A program made the translations under genes and the position numbers. DNA of 64,000 nt. Origin: Desulfomicrobium sp. UBA5193. Its GTDB lineage: Bacteria; Desulfobacterota; Desulfovibrionia; Desulfovibrionales; Desulfomicrobiaceae. A model generated the notes under the pieces. It had not been told where the DNA came from. It made no database searches and saw nothing but the letters and a program-made list of their open reading frames with translations. The stretch covers positions 53,561 through 117,560 of the forward strand of contig DHWB01000006.1 in assembly GCA_002412965.1 (NCBI GenBank). Reading direction: 5' to 3'. Positions 33,499 through 42,117 of the stretch are shown here, piece by piece (position 1 is the stretch's first letter; each line of letters begins with the position of its first letter).

Positions 33499-35250
33499 TC
33501 AGGAGTCGCTGGCGGAAAACATGGTCCGGGGATCGAAGCCCATGATGAAGGCTCCCCAGTGCTTGCCGTCCACATAGATGGGCATGGACAGGTCGTTCAA
33601 GATTTCGCCGGTGTCGCGCATGTATGTCTGGAGCAGAATGGGTTCGGTGTGCGAGCACCTGCGCTGCTCGGTGCGGTTGTTCTGGTAGATGCGTTGATGC
33701 CTGCTCTGGAGCAGGTCCTTGGCTGGATCGCCGGTCATGGCCTTGGATACCGCGCCGTGGTGCACGGGCAGGTAGCCCTTGCGGTCGATGGCCAGGCAAT
33801 AAATGGTGCCCGGAATCTGCTTGACCGCTTCGTCGACCACGGACTGCATCTCCTTGACAAAGGCCTCGCTGAAGGCCGTGACGTATTTCTGGGGTGTCGT
33901 ATTCGGGACGGGCTTGTATTGGTTGTCGAAGACGTTGACCCCGCGATCCTTCATTCCCTGCACCCGGGTCTGGTAATTGTCTCGAATTTTTCTGGCCGTG
34001 GCGATGACGGTGTCGAATTTCCCTTCACCGGTCTTGAACCGGGCCACCAATTCAAGCATGCGCTCCGTGACGGCATTCAAGGCATCGACCGATGCCGCCG
34101 AGGAGTTCATGTCCTTGGCGATTTCCTGGCTCAATAAGTTGATGTTGTTGACTTTTTCTGTCACATCGCTGTTGTTGGTCGACAATTCTTCAATGGCCGC
34201 CGCGATCTTGATCAGCTGGTCGTTGGCTGTTTCAAAATCGTGGATCATGTGCTCGAAGTTGCCCGTGGCCGCGGTCACGACGTTATCCGTGTCTTTGGCG
34301 TATTTCAGGATCTCCGCCGTTTCGGCTTGCGTGCGTTCGACAATCTTGATCATCGCCGCGATGTTGTTCGAGATTTCTTCCGTGGCAGGCTTGATCCTGC
34401 GCGACAGTTCACGCACTTCCTCGGCCACCACCGCAAAGCCCTTGCCGTGCTCTCCCGCCCGCGCCGCCTCGATGGTGGCATTGAGGGACAGCAGATTGGT
34501 CTGTTCGGAAATGCCGTTGATGATGGTCACGATGCTCAGGATGTTGGCCGAGCTCTTGCCCAGATCGTCCACAGTGTTGCGAAAGGATTCGACGATGTCG
34601 TTGATTTTGTGGATCTTGGCCGTGACGTCCTGCAGTTCGCCGTGCGACCGGTGAGCGGTGTTCAGGTTGCTGGTGGTCTTCTCCGCGACATACTGGGTGT
34701 TCTGGGCGATCTCGGCGATGGCCGCGTTGGCTTCGTTGCTGGCGCTGGCCACCTCTTCGGCGATGGTGCCCTGGGTCGCGGTCTTGTTCCTGGTGTCGAA
34801 CACGGATTTGGCCATGCGCGTGCTGTCGAGGGCGATGTCGATGCCCATTTTCCGGATTTTCTCCACCAGTTCCCGCACGCTGCCCAGAAAAGTGTTGTAG
34901 CAGGAAGAGATGTGCTGCAGGTCCGGGTTGTCCAGCGTTTCCATGTTGCAGGAAAGGTCGGCATCCTCGCTTTGGATGTTGTGGAACACGGCGTTGATCT
35001 CAGAGATGCCTTTGCTTGCCTCGCGGTTCAGGAATTTGAGGGCGACGGCTCCGAAAACGAAGGCCGCCAGCAGGAGAACCGCGGCAATGCTCCACGAGAT
35101 GAGCGGCAGGGCGGACCATGCGGTCAGCATCAACCATCCGACGCCCACGGTGTTCATGGTCAGCAGGACCAGGACTGCCGCGGTGATCTTGCCGCGCAGC
35201 GTCGACAACGGGCCTTTGCCGGAAACTGGGTGGGAGTCTGTATTTGTCAT
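33499..35250 (-). CDS. Chemoreceptor with C-terminal sensor region
   Basis: A 583-residue methyl-accepting protein. Two membrane helices (about 23-45 and 52-75) are separated by only a few residues, so there is almost no periplasmic part. The signalling region follows with tip EQTNLLSLNATIEAARAGEHG and GFAVVAEEVRELSRR (about 260-310). After the hairpin comes an extra domain of about 150 residues (about 430-583) with DRKGYLPVHHG and a terminal GKHWGAFIMGFDP, which resembles a Cache/PAS-like sensor. ATG 35250 has AGAGGT upstream and decides the start; the frame back to 35640 covers the divergent amidohydrolase. The signal is probably cytoplasmic. Confidence 0.9.
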   Translation of the reverse strand: MTNTDSHPVSGKGPLSTLRGKITAAVLVLLTMNTVGVGWLMLTAWSALPLISWSIAAVLLLAAFVFGAVALKFLNREASKGISEINAVFHNIQSEDADLSCNMETLDNPDLQHISSCYNTFLGSVRELVEKIRKMGIDIALDSTRMAKSVFDTRNKTATQGTIAEEVASASNEANAAIAEIAQNTQYVAEKTTSNLNTAHRSHGELQDVTAKIHKINDIVESFRNTVDDLGKSSANILSIVTIINGISEQTNLLSLNATIEAARAGEHGKGFAVVAEEVRELSRRIKPATEEISNNIAAMIKIVERTQAETAEILKYAKDTDNVVTAATGNFEHMIHDFETANDQLIKIAAAIEELSTNNSDVTEKVNNINLLSQEIAKDMNSSAASVDALNAVTERMLELVARFKTGEGKFDTVIATARKIRDNYQTRVQGMKDRGVNVFDNQYKPVPNTTPQKYVTAFSEAFVKEMQSVVDEAVKQIPGTIYCLAIDRKGYLPVHHGAVSKAMTGDPAKDLLQSRHQRIYQNNRTEQRRCSHTEPILLQTYMRDTGEILNDLSMPIYVDGKHWGAFIMGFDPRTMFSASDS

Positions 35251-35401
35251 GTGTACCTCTGGTGTGAATTCCGTAATGGCAAGATAAACGAGCTTGGGGC
35301 AAAAGAGAATAGGGCTGCCTTCAAAAATGTCGGGAGACCGTCTGGAAACTGCTCTTGGCGGCCTCTCTATGGACAATGCCACGGGGATGCCGTTATCAGG
35401 T

Positions 35402-35420
35402 ACCTCCAAACAATGGAGGT
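35402..35420 (+). promoter_or_regulatory. Hairpin that can mask the ribosome-binding site of the MTA/SAH deaminase gene
   Basis: ACCTCC (35402-35407) is complementary to GGAGGT (35415-35420), which is the ribosome-binding site of the GTG at 35425. The 6-bp stem has a 7-base loop. It could reduce translation or be chance. Confidence 0.4.
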
Positions 35421-35424
35421 GGCC

Positions 35425-36705
35425 GTGAGTATTCTGATCAGGAAAGTGCGTCTGAAGGGTGAGCTGGTGGACGTGCTCATCAAGGGCAACCGGTTCGACT
35501 CCATCGGCACGGACGTGGACGCGTACGCCGATGTGGTCATCGACGGCACGGGCAAGGCCCTCCTGCCTTCTTTCCACAACACCCACACCCACGCGGCCAT
35601 GACCCTCCTGCGCGGTTACGCCGACGACATGGACCTGCACTCATGGCTGACCGAGAACATCTGGCCCTTCGAGGCCAAGCTGTCCGAGGACGACGTCTAT
35701 TGGGGGGCCAAGCTGGCCTGCCTTGAGATGATCAAGTCCGGAACCACCTTCTTCGCCGACATGTACTGGCACTGGAAGGGCACGGCCCGGGCCGTGTCGG
35801 AAATGGGCCTGCGCGCCGCACTGTCCGCCGCCTTTTTCGATTTTGACGATCCGGCCCGTGCGGAAACCATGAAACGTCAGGTCATGGACCTGCATGCCGC
35901 AAGCGCCGCCTTTCCAAACCGCATCCAGTTCATCCTCGGGCCGCACGCCATCTACACCGTGTCCACGGAGTCCCTGCGCTGGATCAAAGAGTATGCGGCC
36001 CGACACGGCCTCTTGGTTCATCTGCACCTTTCCGAAACCATGAAGGAAGTGGATGATTGCCTGGCAAAATTTGGGAAACGGCCGGTGGAATATCTGCATG
36101 ACATCGGCTTTTTGGCCCCGAATCTGATTTTGGCTCATGCCATCTGGACTACGGATGCGGAAATGGAGCTCCTGGCCCGGCACGGCGTGCAGGTCGCGCA
36201 CTGCCCGGTCTCGAACATGAAGCTGTGTTCGGGGCAGTTCAACTACGCGGGCATGAAGGCCCATGGTGTGCGCGTGGCGCTGGGCACGGACGGGCCCTCC
36301 TCCAACAACAATCTGAACATGATCGGCGAGATGAAGTTCGCCTCCCTTCTGGCCAAGGTCACGGCCATGGATCCGACCCTTTTTCCGGCCCAGGAGGTTT
36401 TGGACGCCGCCACGGTGGTGGGAGCGAACATGTACGGCCTTGACGGCGGCCGCATTGCCTCGGGCAAGCTCGCGGACTGCATTCTGGTGAATCTGGATGA
36501 TGTGTGCATGGTTCCTGGCCACAACCTTGTCTCGAATCTGGTTTACAGCGCAGGCCGCTCCTGCGTGGATACCACAATCTGTGACGGCAGGGTGCTCATG
36601 CTTGGAGGCAAGGTGGAAGGGGAAGAGGAGATTCTGGCCCAGGTTCGCGCCACGGTGGCCCGCTTGACCGCTACGAGTGAGCATGAGGATGACTCGTGCT
36701 CCTAG
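35425..36705 (+). CDS. mtaD: 5'-Methylthioadenosine/S-adenosylhomocysteine deaminase-type amidohydrolase
   Basis: A 426-residue zinc amidohydrolase of the MTA/SAH deaminase group, which deaminates S-adenosylhomocysteine or 5'-methylthioadenosine to the inosyl compound. Metal ligands are visible: THTH in FHNTHTHAAM, HLHLSE, LAHAIW and the Asp in LGTDGPSSNNN. The start is taken as GTG 35425 because GGAGGT lies five bases upstream; an in-frame ATG at 35413 overlaps that site. Its end overlaps cobO by ten bases, so the two are cotranscribed. Confidence 0.92.
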   Translation: MSILIRKVRLKGELVDVLIKGNRFDSIGTDVDAYADVVIDGTGKALLPSFHNTHTHAAMTLLRGYADDMDLHSWLTENIWPFEAKLSEDDVYWGAKLACLEMIKSGTTFFADMYWHWKGTARAVSEMGLRAALSAAFFDFDDPARAETMKRQVMDLHAASAAFPNRIQFILGPHAIYTVSTESLRWIKEYAARHGLLVHLHLSETMKEVDDCLAKFGKRPVEYLHDIGFLAPNLILAHAIWTTDAEMELLARHGVQVAHCPVSNMKLCSGQFNYAGMKAHGVRVALGTDGPSSNNNLNMIGEMKFASLLAKVTAMDPTLFPAQEVLDAATVVGANMYGLDGGRIASGKLADCILVNLDDVCMVPGHNLVSNLVYSAGRSCVDTTICDGRVLMLGGKVEGEEEILAQVRATVARLTATSEHEDDSCS

Positions 36706-37199
36706 TCTATACCGGAAACGGCAAGGGCAAGACCTCGGCCTGCGTGGGGCAGGCCATCCGCGCTCTGGGACAGGGGCTGACGGTGGCGTTTGGCCAGTTC
36801 ATGAAAAAGGACGGGCAGGCCGGAGAGCAGCGCATGCTTGCACAGCTGCTCGGGCCGCATTTTTTGGCTTCAGGCGCGGGCTTTTACCGTGACAACGATC
36901 ACGTCACGCACCGGGCAAAGGCCGAACAACTCCTGGCTTGGGCCGGGGAGCGGCTCACGCAGGGTGTGGACATGCTGATCCTCGACGAAACCATCTATGC
37001 GCTGAAGCATGGACTGCTGCTGGAAGAGGAAGTGCGGGGGTTGATAACGCGCTGCCAGGACCAAGGATGTCATCTGGTCCTGTCCGGCCGGGCCGCTCCG
37101 GACTGGCTGGTGGAGCTGGCCGACATTGTTTCGGACATCACCGAAGTGAAGCACGTTTACGCTCAGGGTGGAAAGGCCCGGCCTGGAATCGAATTTTGA
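36696..37199 (+). CDS. cobO: Corrinoid adenosyltransferase CobO/BtuR
   Basis: A 167-residue CobA/CobO-type ATP:cob(I)alamin adenosyltransferase. The P-loop is YTGNGKGKTSA at the N-terminus and the second conserved block is DMLILDETIYALKHGLL. It attaches the adenosyl group to the cobalt of corrinoids in coenzyme B12 synthesis or salvage. GTG 36696 is preceded by GAGGAT and overlaps the end of the amidohydrolase gene. It is the last gene before a strong terminator. Slightly shorter at the N-terminus than the E. coli enzyme, as is common for this subgroup. Confidence 0.95.
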   Translation: MLLVYTGNGKGKTSACVGQAIRALGQGLTVAFGQFMKKDGQAGEQRMLAQLLGPHFLASGAGFYRDNDHVTHRAKAEQLLAWAGERLTQGVDMLILDETIYALKHGLLLEEEVRGLITRCQDQGCHLVLSGRAAPDWLVELADIVSDITEVKHVYAQGGKARPGIEF

Positions 37200-37202
37200 C
37201 GC

Positions 37203-37240
37203 AGGGCGATGAGTGGTGCCGGACTCATCGCCCTCTTCCT
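37203..37240 (+). terminator. Terminator of the mtaD-cobO unit
   Basis: AGGGCGATGAGT (37203-37214) pairs perfectly with ACTCATCGCCCT (37223-37234), followed by CTTCCTTT. Confidence 0.8.
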
Positions 37241-37244
37241 TTGG

Positions 37245-38264
37245 TCAGAGGTGCTGCGGCTTGATGATCGTCAGCCCGCAATCCGGGCAGAGGCCTTTGC
37301 GCAACCTGTCGCGCAGGATCGAAAAGCCGCTCCGCTCCACCACAGTCAGTCCGCAGCCCCGACAGACCGTGTCCTCCAGCCCTGATCCGGGTACATTTCC
37401 AACAAAGACGTACTGCAAGCCCTCCGCCCGGCCGATGTCGTAGGCGCGCTTGAGCGTGTCGAGCGGCGTGGGCGCGTGGTCGTGCATGCGGTGGCAGGGA
37501 TGGAAGCGCGAGACGTGCCAGGGCGTGTCCGCGCCCAGCTCCGTGCGCAGGAAGCGGGCGATGTCGGTCAGCTCCGCGTCCGAGTCGTTCAGGTCCGGGA
37601 TGACCAGCGTCGTCACCTCCAGATGCCAGCCCAGTCTTTTCATGTGCACGAGGTTTTTCAGCACCGGTCCCAGGCGGGCGGAGCAGATGTCGCGGTAAAA
37701 ATCGTCACTGAAGGATTTGAGGTCGATGTTGGCGGCCTGGATCAGCCCGCCAAGCTCGTCCAGGCACTGCGGGCTCTGAAATCCGTTGCTGACCATGATG
37801 TTGGCCAGGCCTGCGCCAAGGGCCAGGGTCGCGGTTTCGGCCATGAGCTCGAAAAAGATGGTGGGCTCGGAATAGGTGTAGGCGATGGACGCCGCACCGG
37901 AAGCGTGCGCCGCGCGAATGATGTCCTTGGGGGGAACGAATTCTCCCTGGACCGGCAGGCCCTGCCGTGGCGGCTGCGCGAGGCTCGCGTTCTGGCAGAA
38001 GGTGCAGGCCAGGTTGCAGCCCGGCGTGCCGAGGGACAGGGTCGTGGTGCCGGGCAGGAAATGAAAGAGGGGTTTTTTTTCCACCGGATCCAGATTCAGC
38101 GCCGCAACCTTGTCATAGGACAGGGACACCAGTGTTCCTTCCCGGTTCTCGCGAACCCCGCATTGGCCGCGCTCTTTGTCCGCGATGCGGCAGAAATGAG
38201 CGCACAGCTGGCATTGCAGCACGCCATCTTCCAGGGCGCGCCATAAAAGTGCGGTCTTGGTCAT
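37245..38264 (-). CDS. amrS: AmmeMemoRadiSam-system radical SAM enzyme (AmrS-type)
   Basis: A 339-residue radical SAM protein related to pyruvate formate-lyase activases. An N-terminal CQLCAHFC...GQCGVREN segment precedes the cluster motif CNLACTFC (residues about 82-89), and the C-terminus has two CxxC pairs (VCRGCG, LCPDCG). This arrangement is that of the AmmeMemoRadiSam family. Its usual partners, the AMMECR1 and MEMO proteins, are not in this window. The molecular reaction is not established. It faces cobO across a terminator, and a small secreted-protein gene lies just upstream on the same strand. Confidence 0.92.
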   Translation of the reverse strand: MTKTALLWRALEDGVLQCQLCAHFCRIADKERGQCGVRENREGTLVSLSYDKVAALNLDPVEKKPLFHFLPGTTTLSLGTPGCNLACTFCQNASLAQPPRQGLPVQGEFVPPKDIIRAAHASGAASIAYTYSEPTIFFELMAETATLALGAGLANIMVSNGFQSPQCLDELGGLIQAANIDLKSFSDDFYRDICSARLGPVLKNLVHMKRLGWHLEVTTLVIPDLNDSDAELTDIARFLRTELGADTPWHVSRFHPCHRMHDHAPTPLDTLKRAYDIGRAEGLQYVFVGNVPGSGLEDTVCRGCGLTVVERSGFSILRDRLRKGLCPDCGLTIIKPQHL

Positions 38265-38268
38265 TTAA

Positions 38269-38586
38269 TTACTCCTTGAGGCGGATTTCAGGTGTGACGA
38301 TGATCGGGCCGATATCCGATTCGTTCTGATAATAGGAAGGCGGCGGGGTGACCTGGATCAGGGTGCCGTTGTCCGGGTCGGATTCAATGCGGATGTTCCG
38401 GTTTTCCTGGCCGTCGCCAACCCCAGGCCCGACCTGCATGACAGTGTCTCTTTGCTCCCCGGAATCAATGAGAATATCCGCCCCCCAAGCCTGAAAGATA
38501 GGGAGAAGCAGGAATGCCAGGCCAAGGACCATCCTTGCCAATCCCCAGTTTTTTGCTTTACTTGGACCAGCCGTGAGTTTATGCAA
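38269..38586 (-). CDS. Small secreted protein of unknown function
   Basis: A protein of up to 105 residues with a signal peptide (LARMVLGLAFLLLPIFQAWGA, cleavage likely after WGA). The mature part, about 70 residues, is acidic and proline-rich (TPPPSYYQNE) with no known domain. TTG 38586 has GGAGG five bases upstream; ATG 38532 with AAGG is an alternative that gives a tighter signal peptide. It lies four bases ahead of the amrS start on the same strand and diverges from purM. Confidence 0.6.
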   Translation of the reverse strand: MHKLTAGPSKAKNWGLARMVLGLAFLLLPIFQAWGADILIDSGEQRDTVMQVGPGVGDGQENRNIRIESDPDNGTLIQVTPPPSYYQNESDIGPIIVTPEIRLKE

Positions 38587-38654
38587 CGTTGCCTCCAGAG
38601 AAGACTGTTTTGAACAGGATAGCTGGTCAAAGGCGAAGAAACAAGGAGTTGCAC

Positions 38655-39722
38655 ATGTCCCAGCGAGACAAGGCCTACAAGGATGCCGGGGTTGATATCC
38701 AGGCAGGGAATACGTTCGTGTCCCGGATCAAATCCCTGGTCGCATCGACCTATACCAAAGGCGTTGTCAACGATATCGGTGGCTTCGGCGGTCTTTTCAA
38801 GCCGTCCATGTCCATGGTCAACGAGCCGGTGCTTGTGGCCTCCACCGATGGAGTGGGCACCAAGCTCAAGCTCGCCTTTCTTTTTGACAAGCATGACACT
38901 GTCGGCATCGACCTGGTGGCCATGAGTGTCAACGACATCATTGTCCAGGGAGCGAAGCCTCTGTTTTTTCTTGATTATTTCGCTACGGGCAAGCTTGATA
39001 TCGACAAGGCCGAGGCCGTCATCAAGGGCATCGTCGATGGCTGCAAGGAAGGCCAGTGCGCGCTCATCGGTGGCGAGACGGCTGAGATGCCCGATTTTTA
39101 TGCCGACGGCGAATACGATCTGTCCGGATTTTGCGTCGGCATGGTCGACAACGACAAGGTTGTGGACGGTTCCAGCATCGGAGTGGGCGACATCATCATT
39201 GGCCTTGCCTCCTCGGGAGTTCATTCGAACGGCTATTCCCTGGTGCGCAAGATCTACGGCCAGTCGGGCCTGAACGCGGACGACATTTTTCCCGGCACGG
39301 ACAAGACCGTGGCCGAGGTGTTGCTCACGCCGACCCGCATCTATGTCGAAGCCGTGCGCAACGTCATGCGCGACTGGCAGATTCACGGCATGGTCCATGT
39401 CACCGGCGGCGGATTCTACGACAACATCGTGCGCATTCTGCCCAAGGGGGTGACCGCGCAGATTCATTTCGGCACATGGGGCATCCCCCCCGTATTCGAG
39501 TGGCTGCGCACCCAGGGCAATCTGTCCTGGGAGGAGATGCTGCAGATCTTCAACAGCGGAATCGGCTACATCATGGTCGTCAAGAAGGATGTTGCCCAGG
39601 ATGTCGTCCACAGGCTGGGCGCCCTGAAACAGGATGCCTGGATCATCGGCGAAATTGTCGAACGCGCCGGCGACGAGGAGCAGGTCCGCATCGACTTTCC
39701 AAGTCAGGATTCCTGCGCATGA
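38655..39722 (+). CDS. purM: Phosphoribosylformylglycinamidine cyclo-ligase PurM (AIR synthetase)
   Basis: A 355-residue PurM, the fifth step of purine synthesis, closing the imidazole ring of aminoimidazole ribotide with ATP. Family blocks are present: YKDAGVDIQAGN, DIGGFGGLF, STDGVGTKLKLA, SVNDIIVQGAKPLFFLDYFA, GGETAEMPDFY and HVTGGGFYDNIVRILP. AAGGAG before ATG 38655 decides the start. It is transcribed alone and ends at a compact terminator. Confidence 0.98.
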   Translation: MSQRDKAYKDAGVDIQAGNTFVSRIKSLVASTYTKGVVNDIGGFGGLFKPSMSMVNEPVLVASTDGVGTKLKLAFLFDKHDTVGIDLVAMSVNDIIVQGAKPLFFLDYFATGKLDIDKAEAVIKGIVDGCKEGQCALIGGETAEMPDFYADGEYDLSGFCVGMVDNDKVVDGSSIGVGDIIIGLASSGVHSNGYSLVRKIYGQSGLNADDIFPGTDKTVAEVLLTPTRIYVEAVRNVMRDWQIHGMVHVTGGGFYDNIVRILPKGVTAQIHFGTWGIPPVFEWLRTQGNLSWEEMLQIFNSGIGYIMVVKKDVAQDVVHRLGALKQDAWIIGEIVERAGDEEQVRIDFPSQDSCA

Positions 39723-39725
39723 CAG

Positions 39726-39748
39726 AGCGGCTTCGGCCGCTTTTTTTT
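39726..39748 (+). terminator. Terminator of purM
   Basis: AGCGGC and GCCGCT close a TTCG tetraloop directly followed by eight Ts, starting four bases after the stop codon. Confidence 0.95.
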
Positions 39749-39911
39749 GTCCTTTTTTTCGTCAGTCTCAGCCGTTAAGCTTTGTCCCTTCCCGCCCGGT
39801 CCGGATAAATACCCCAAGTACCATGAAAAGCGAATACCGTCTTTCCGCATGAGGACGCCTGTCATTTCGGCCGCGTCTCACGGGCACGATTTGTCAGCCA
39901 GAGTCGGGTTT

Positions 39912-40754
39912 TTATTTTTGGATTGCGATCAGAGTGCACGCCGCGAGCACGAGAAACATGCCGAGGCCACTCAAGAGCGTGAGCGTTTCGTTGAACACGA
40001 GTACTCCGACGCCGATGTTTATGACCGGAGTGACCAGCGCGATGACCGAGCCCTGCGATACGGAGAGTGCCTTGAAGGAGTAGGTCATGAGGAGCTGCCC
40101 GATGGCTGCGCTGACGCCGATGCCCAGGAGCACGAACCCGCCTGGGATTCCGATGGCCGCCGGGACGATGTTGGCCGGAATGAGCATCAGCCAGAAACCG
40201 ATGACGCACTGGGAAAAGAAGATGGCATACGAGGATTCGGTCGCACGGAGCTTGCGCACGATGACAATGGCCAGGCCCGAAAGCACCGCTCCGCCGAGGG
40301 CGAAGCATTCCGGGAGACCGAGCGTGGGCATGACGTCCCCACGGCCCATGGACGTCAGGGCGAAGCCGAAAAAGGCGACGGCGATGAACATCCACAAGCG
40401 CGGCGAGACCTTTTCACCCAGCAGAATGACGCCCCAGATGGCCGCGAAGACCGGGTAGGTGTAGCTGAGGAGCGTGCCCTTGCCCAGGCCAATGGCGTTG
40501 ATGGACCAGAAGAAGATGAACACCGAGAGCCCCCCGGTCAGGCCACGGGCGATCAGGAGGGGCGGATTGGAGAAATCGAGCCGGATGCGCTTGCATATGG
40601 CCGCCGTGCCCAGAAGCGTCATGCCGATGGCGAAACGGAACAGCGACGACTTGAACGGATCGATGTTCGGCGCAAGGCGTATGAGTGTCGAGGTCGCGGA
40701 GAAGCACAAGGCTGAGCAGAGCATGCTCAAGAGTCCGCGAGTGTGCGCGTCCAT
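39912..40754 (-). CDS. DMT-superfamily transporter (EamA family)
   Basis: A 280-residue inner-membrane protein with about ten hydrophobic segments arranged as two EamA repeats. The N-terminal repeat includes SYTYPVFAAIWGVILLGEKVS and the C-terminal repeat ALVTPVINIGVGVLVFNETL; both are the typical helix-9-like EamA signature. EamA proteins export metabolites such as amino acids, but the substrate cannot be read from sequence. It starts five bases after the stop of the radical SAM gene on the same strand, so the two probably form an operon, suggesting export of a product of that enzyme. No clear terminator follows. Confidence 0.9.
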   Translation of the reverse strand: MDAHTRGLLSMLCSALCFSATSTLIRLAPNIDPFKSSLFRFAIGMTLLGTAAICKRIRLDFSNPPLLIARGLTGGLSVFIFFWSINAIGLGKGTLLSYTYPVFAAIWGVILLGEKVSPRLWMFIAVAFFGFALTSMGRGDVMPTLGLPECFALGGAVLSGLAIVIVRKLRATESSYAIFFSQCVIGFWLMLIPANIVPAAIGIPGGFVLLGIGVSAAIGQLLMTYSFKALSVSQGSVIALVTPVINIGVGVLVFNETLTLLSGLGMFLVLAACTLIAIQK

Positions 40755-40759
40755 ATTGG

Positions 40760-42040
40760 CTATGTCCAGAGGACGGGAGAACCATCCTGGATGTACGGAT
40801 TGAAATATCCATAGTTGATCCAGGGGCAGGCTTTTTTGAGCCTGTTCATGAAATTCCCGAGGCCCATGGACGGTTCCGTCGGATCACCCACGCAGGCCAG
40901 GTACAGCTCCGGATCCAGGCTGAGGTTTCGCATCTGGATGTAATCCGGCCTGGTGGCGGACACCAGTTCGGTCAGGGATTCCAGTTCGCTCTCCACGTCG
41001 TTCACGCCGGGGAAAAAGAGGTAGTTCAGCGATACGAAGAGTCCGTTTTCCTTGGCCTTGGCGATGGTGCGGCGCACATCGGCAAAATGATAGCCACTGG
41101 GACGGTAATAGCTGTCGTAGACGGACTCACGGGCGCTGTTCAGGCTGACCCGGATGGAGTCGAGACCGGCCTGGGCCAGAGCGGGAATGGTGTCCGGCAG
41201 GCTTGCGTTGGTGTTGATATTGACCGTGCCTCGCCCTTCCTGGCTGCGGAACAGGCTGATCGCTTCGGTGATGCGGGTTGCTTCGGTCAGGGGTTCGCCT
41301 TCGCAGCCCTGGCCAAAGGACATGATCGGATTCTTGGCCCGTCTGGAATGCAGGTGCATGATCTGAGCGATTTCCGCGGCAGTGGGCGTGAAGTTGATAC
41401 GGTTTTGTGATGCCGGAAAACCTGAGTCCACCGGCTGGTGCGAGATGCAGCCGTAGCAGCGCGCATTGCATGCCTTCGCCGTGGGCAGGGGGGCCTCAAA
41501 ACGTCCCAGCGCCAGATTCTTGGCAGCGGGGCAGCAAAAGGTCAGTGCGCAGCGCGAGAGATGCGAGATCAGCCTGTTTTCGGGATAGCGCTTGAGCAGG
41601 TCCTGGGCTCCTTTGGTGATCCGTTCCGGAGCGACCTGGGTGAAGACCTGACGCCGGTCCTTGTCGACCTGGGTGGCCGCGACCCAGAACCTGTCCTTGG
41701 CAAAGCCGATGGCACCGTACGCGAACAGGGGCAGTTTGGGCGCGTTTGCGTCGCTCAGATAGGCGGCCGTGGCGGACAGGGTGTAGGATGGGCAAACAAA
41801 TGCGGCCACGGCCCGCTCCTCCATCGCCTCGGCCTTGCCCGTCTCAGGATCGAGGCCCAGGGCGTGGCGTCCTGGCAAGAGGTAGAGGTCGCTGCCTTCG
41901 GGCAGAGGGATGAGTTCGTCCGGGCGGGGCAGGGTCAACTCCCGGCCCCGGCGCACAAGCATGAGCAGATCTGGATGGTCGTACACATTGCCTTCGGCAT
42001 CCGCGAAAACCATGACCGGCTGAATTTTTTTGCTGCTCAC
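40760..42040 (-). CDS. Radical SAM protein of unassigned function
   Basis: A 426-residue radical SAM protein. The cluster motif CNARCYGC lies near residue 190-197, unusually deep in the chain. Ahead of it is a domain of about 170 residues without known relatives, ending in a cysteine group (RCALTFCC). After the motif, NPIMSFGQGCEGEPL, GTVNINTNASLP and IRVSLNSARESVYDSYYRP are SAM-binding and barrel strands. There is no SPASM-like C-terminal cysteine cluster. It is followed by an EamA exporter gene five bases later. Relatives appear restricted to sulfate reducers as far as I can judge, and no reaction is known to me. Confidence 0.85.
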   Translation of the reverse strand: MSSKKIQPVMVFADAEGNVYDHPDLLMLVRRGRELTLPRPDELIPLPEGSDLYLLPGRHALGLDPETGKAEAMEERAVAAFVCPSYTLSATAAYLSDANAPKLPLFAYGAIGFAKDRFWVAATQVDKDRRQVFTQVAPERITKGAQDLLKRYPENRLISHLSRCALTFCCPAAKNLALGRFEAPLPTAKACNARCYGCISHQPVDSGFPASQNRINFTPTAAEIAQIMHLHSRRAKNPIMSFGQGCEGEPLTEATRITEAISLFRSQEGRGTVNINTNASLPDTIPALAQAGLDSIRVSLNSARESVYDSYYRPSGYHFADVRRTIAKAKENGLFVSLNYLFFPGVNDVESELESLTELVSATRPDYIQMRNLSLDPELYLACVGDPTEPSMGLGNFMNRLKKACPWINYGYFNPYIQDGSPVLWT

Positions 42041-42054
42041 GTGGGTGCTCCTTG

Positions 42055-42090
42055 AAAAAAAGAAGGCAGAGGTGCGCGTGCACCTCTGCC
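42055..42090 (-). terminator. Terminator of rplM-rpsI
   Basis: On the minus strand GGCAGAGGTGC pairs with GCACCTCTGCC around a 4-base loop, followed by TTCTTTTTTT. It lies 28 bases after the rpsI stop codon. Confidence 0.93.
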
Positions 42091-42117
42091 CCAGTGTGTT
42101 CGAAAACCAGAGGGCGA

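Noticed and set aside
34240..35424. N-terminal extension of the amidohydrolase
   Set aside because: It is antisense to the chemoreceptor, and the amidohydrolase starts normally at 35425.
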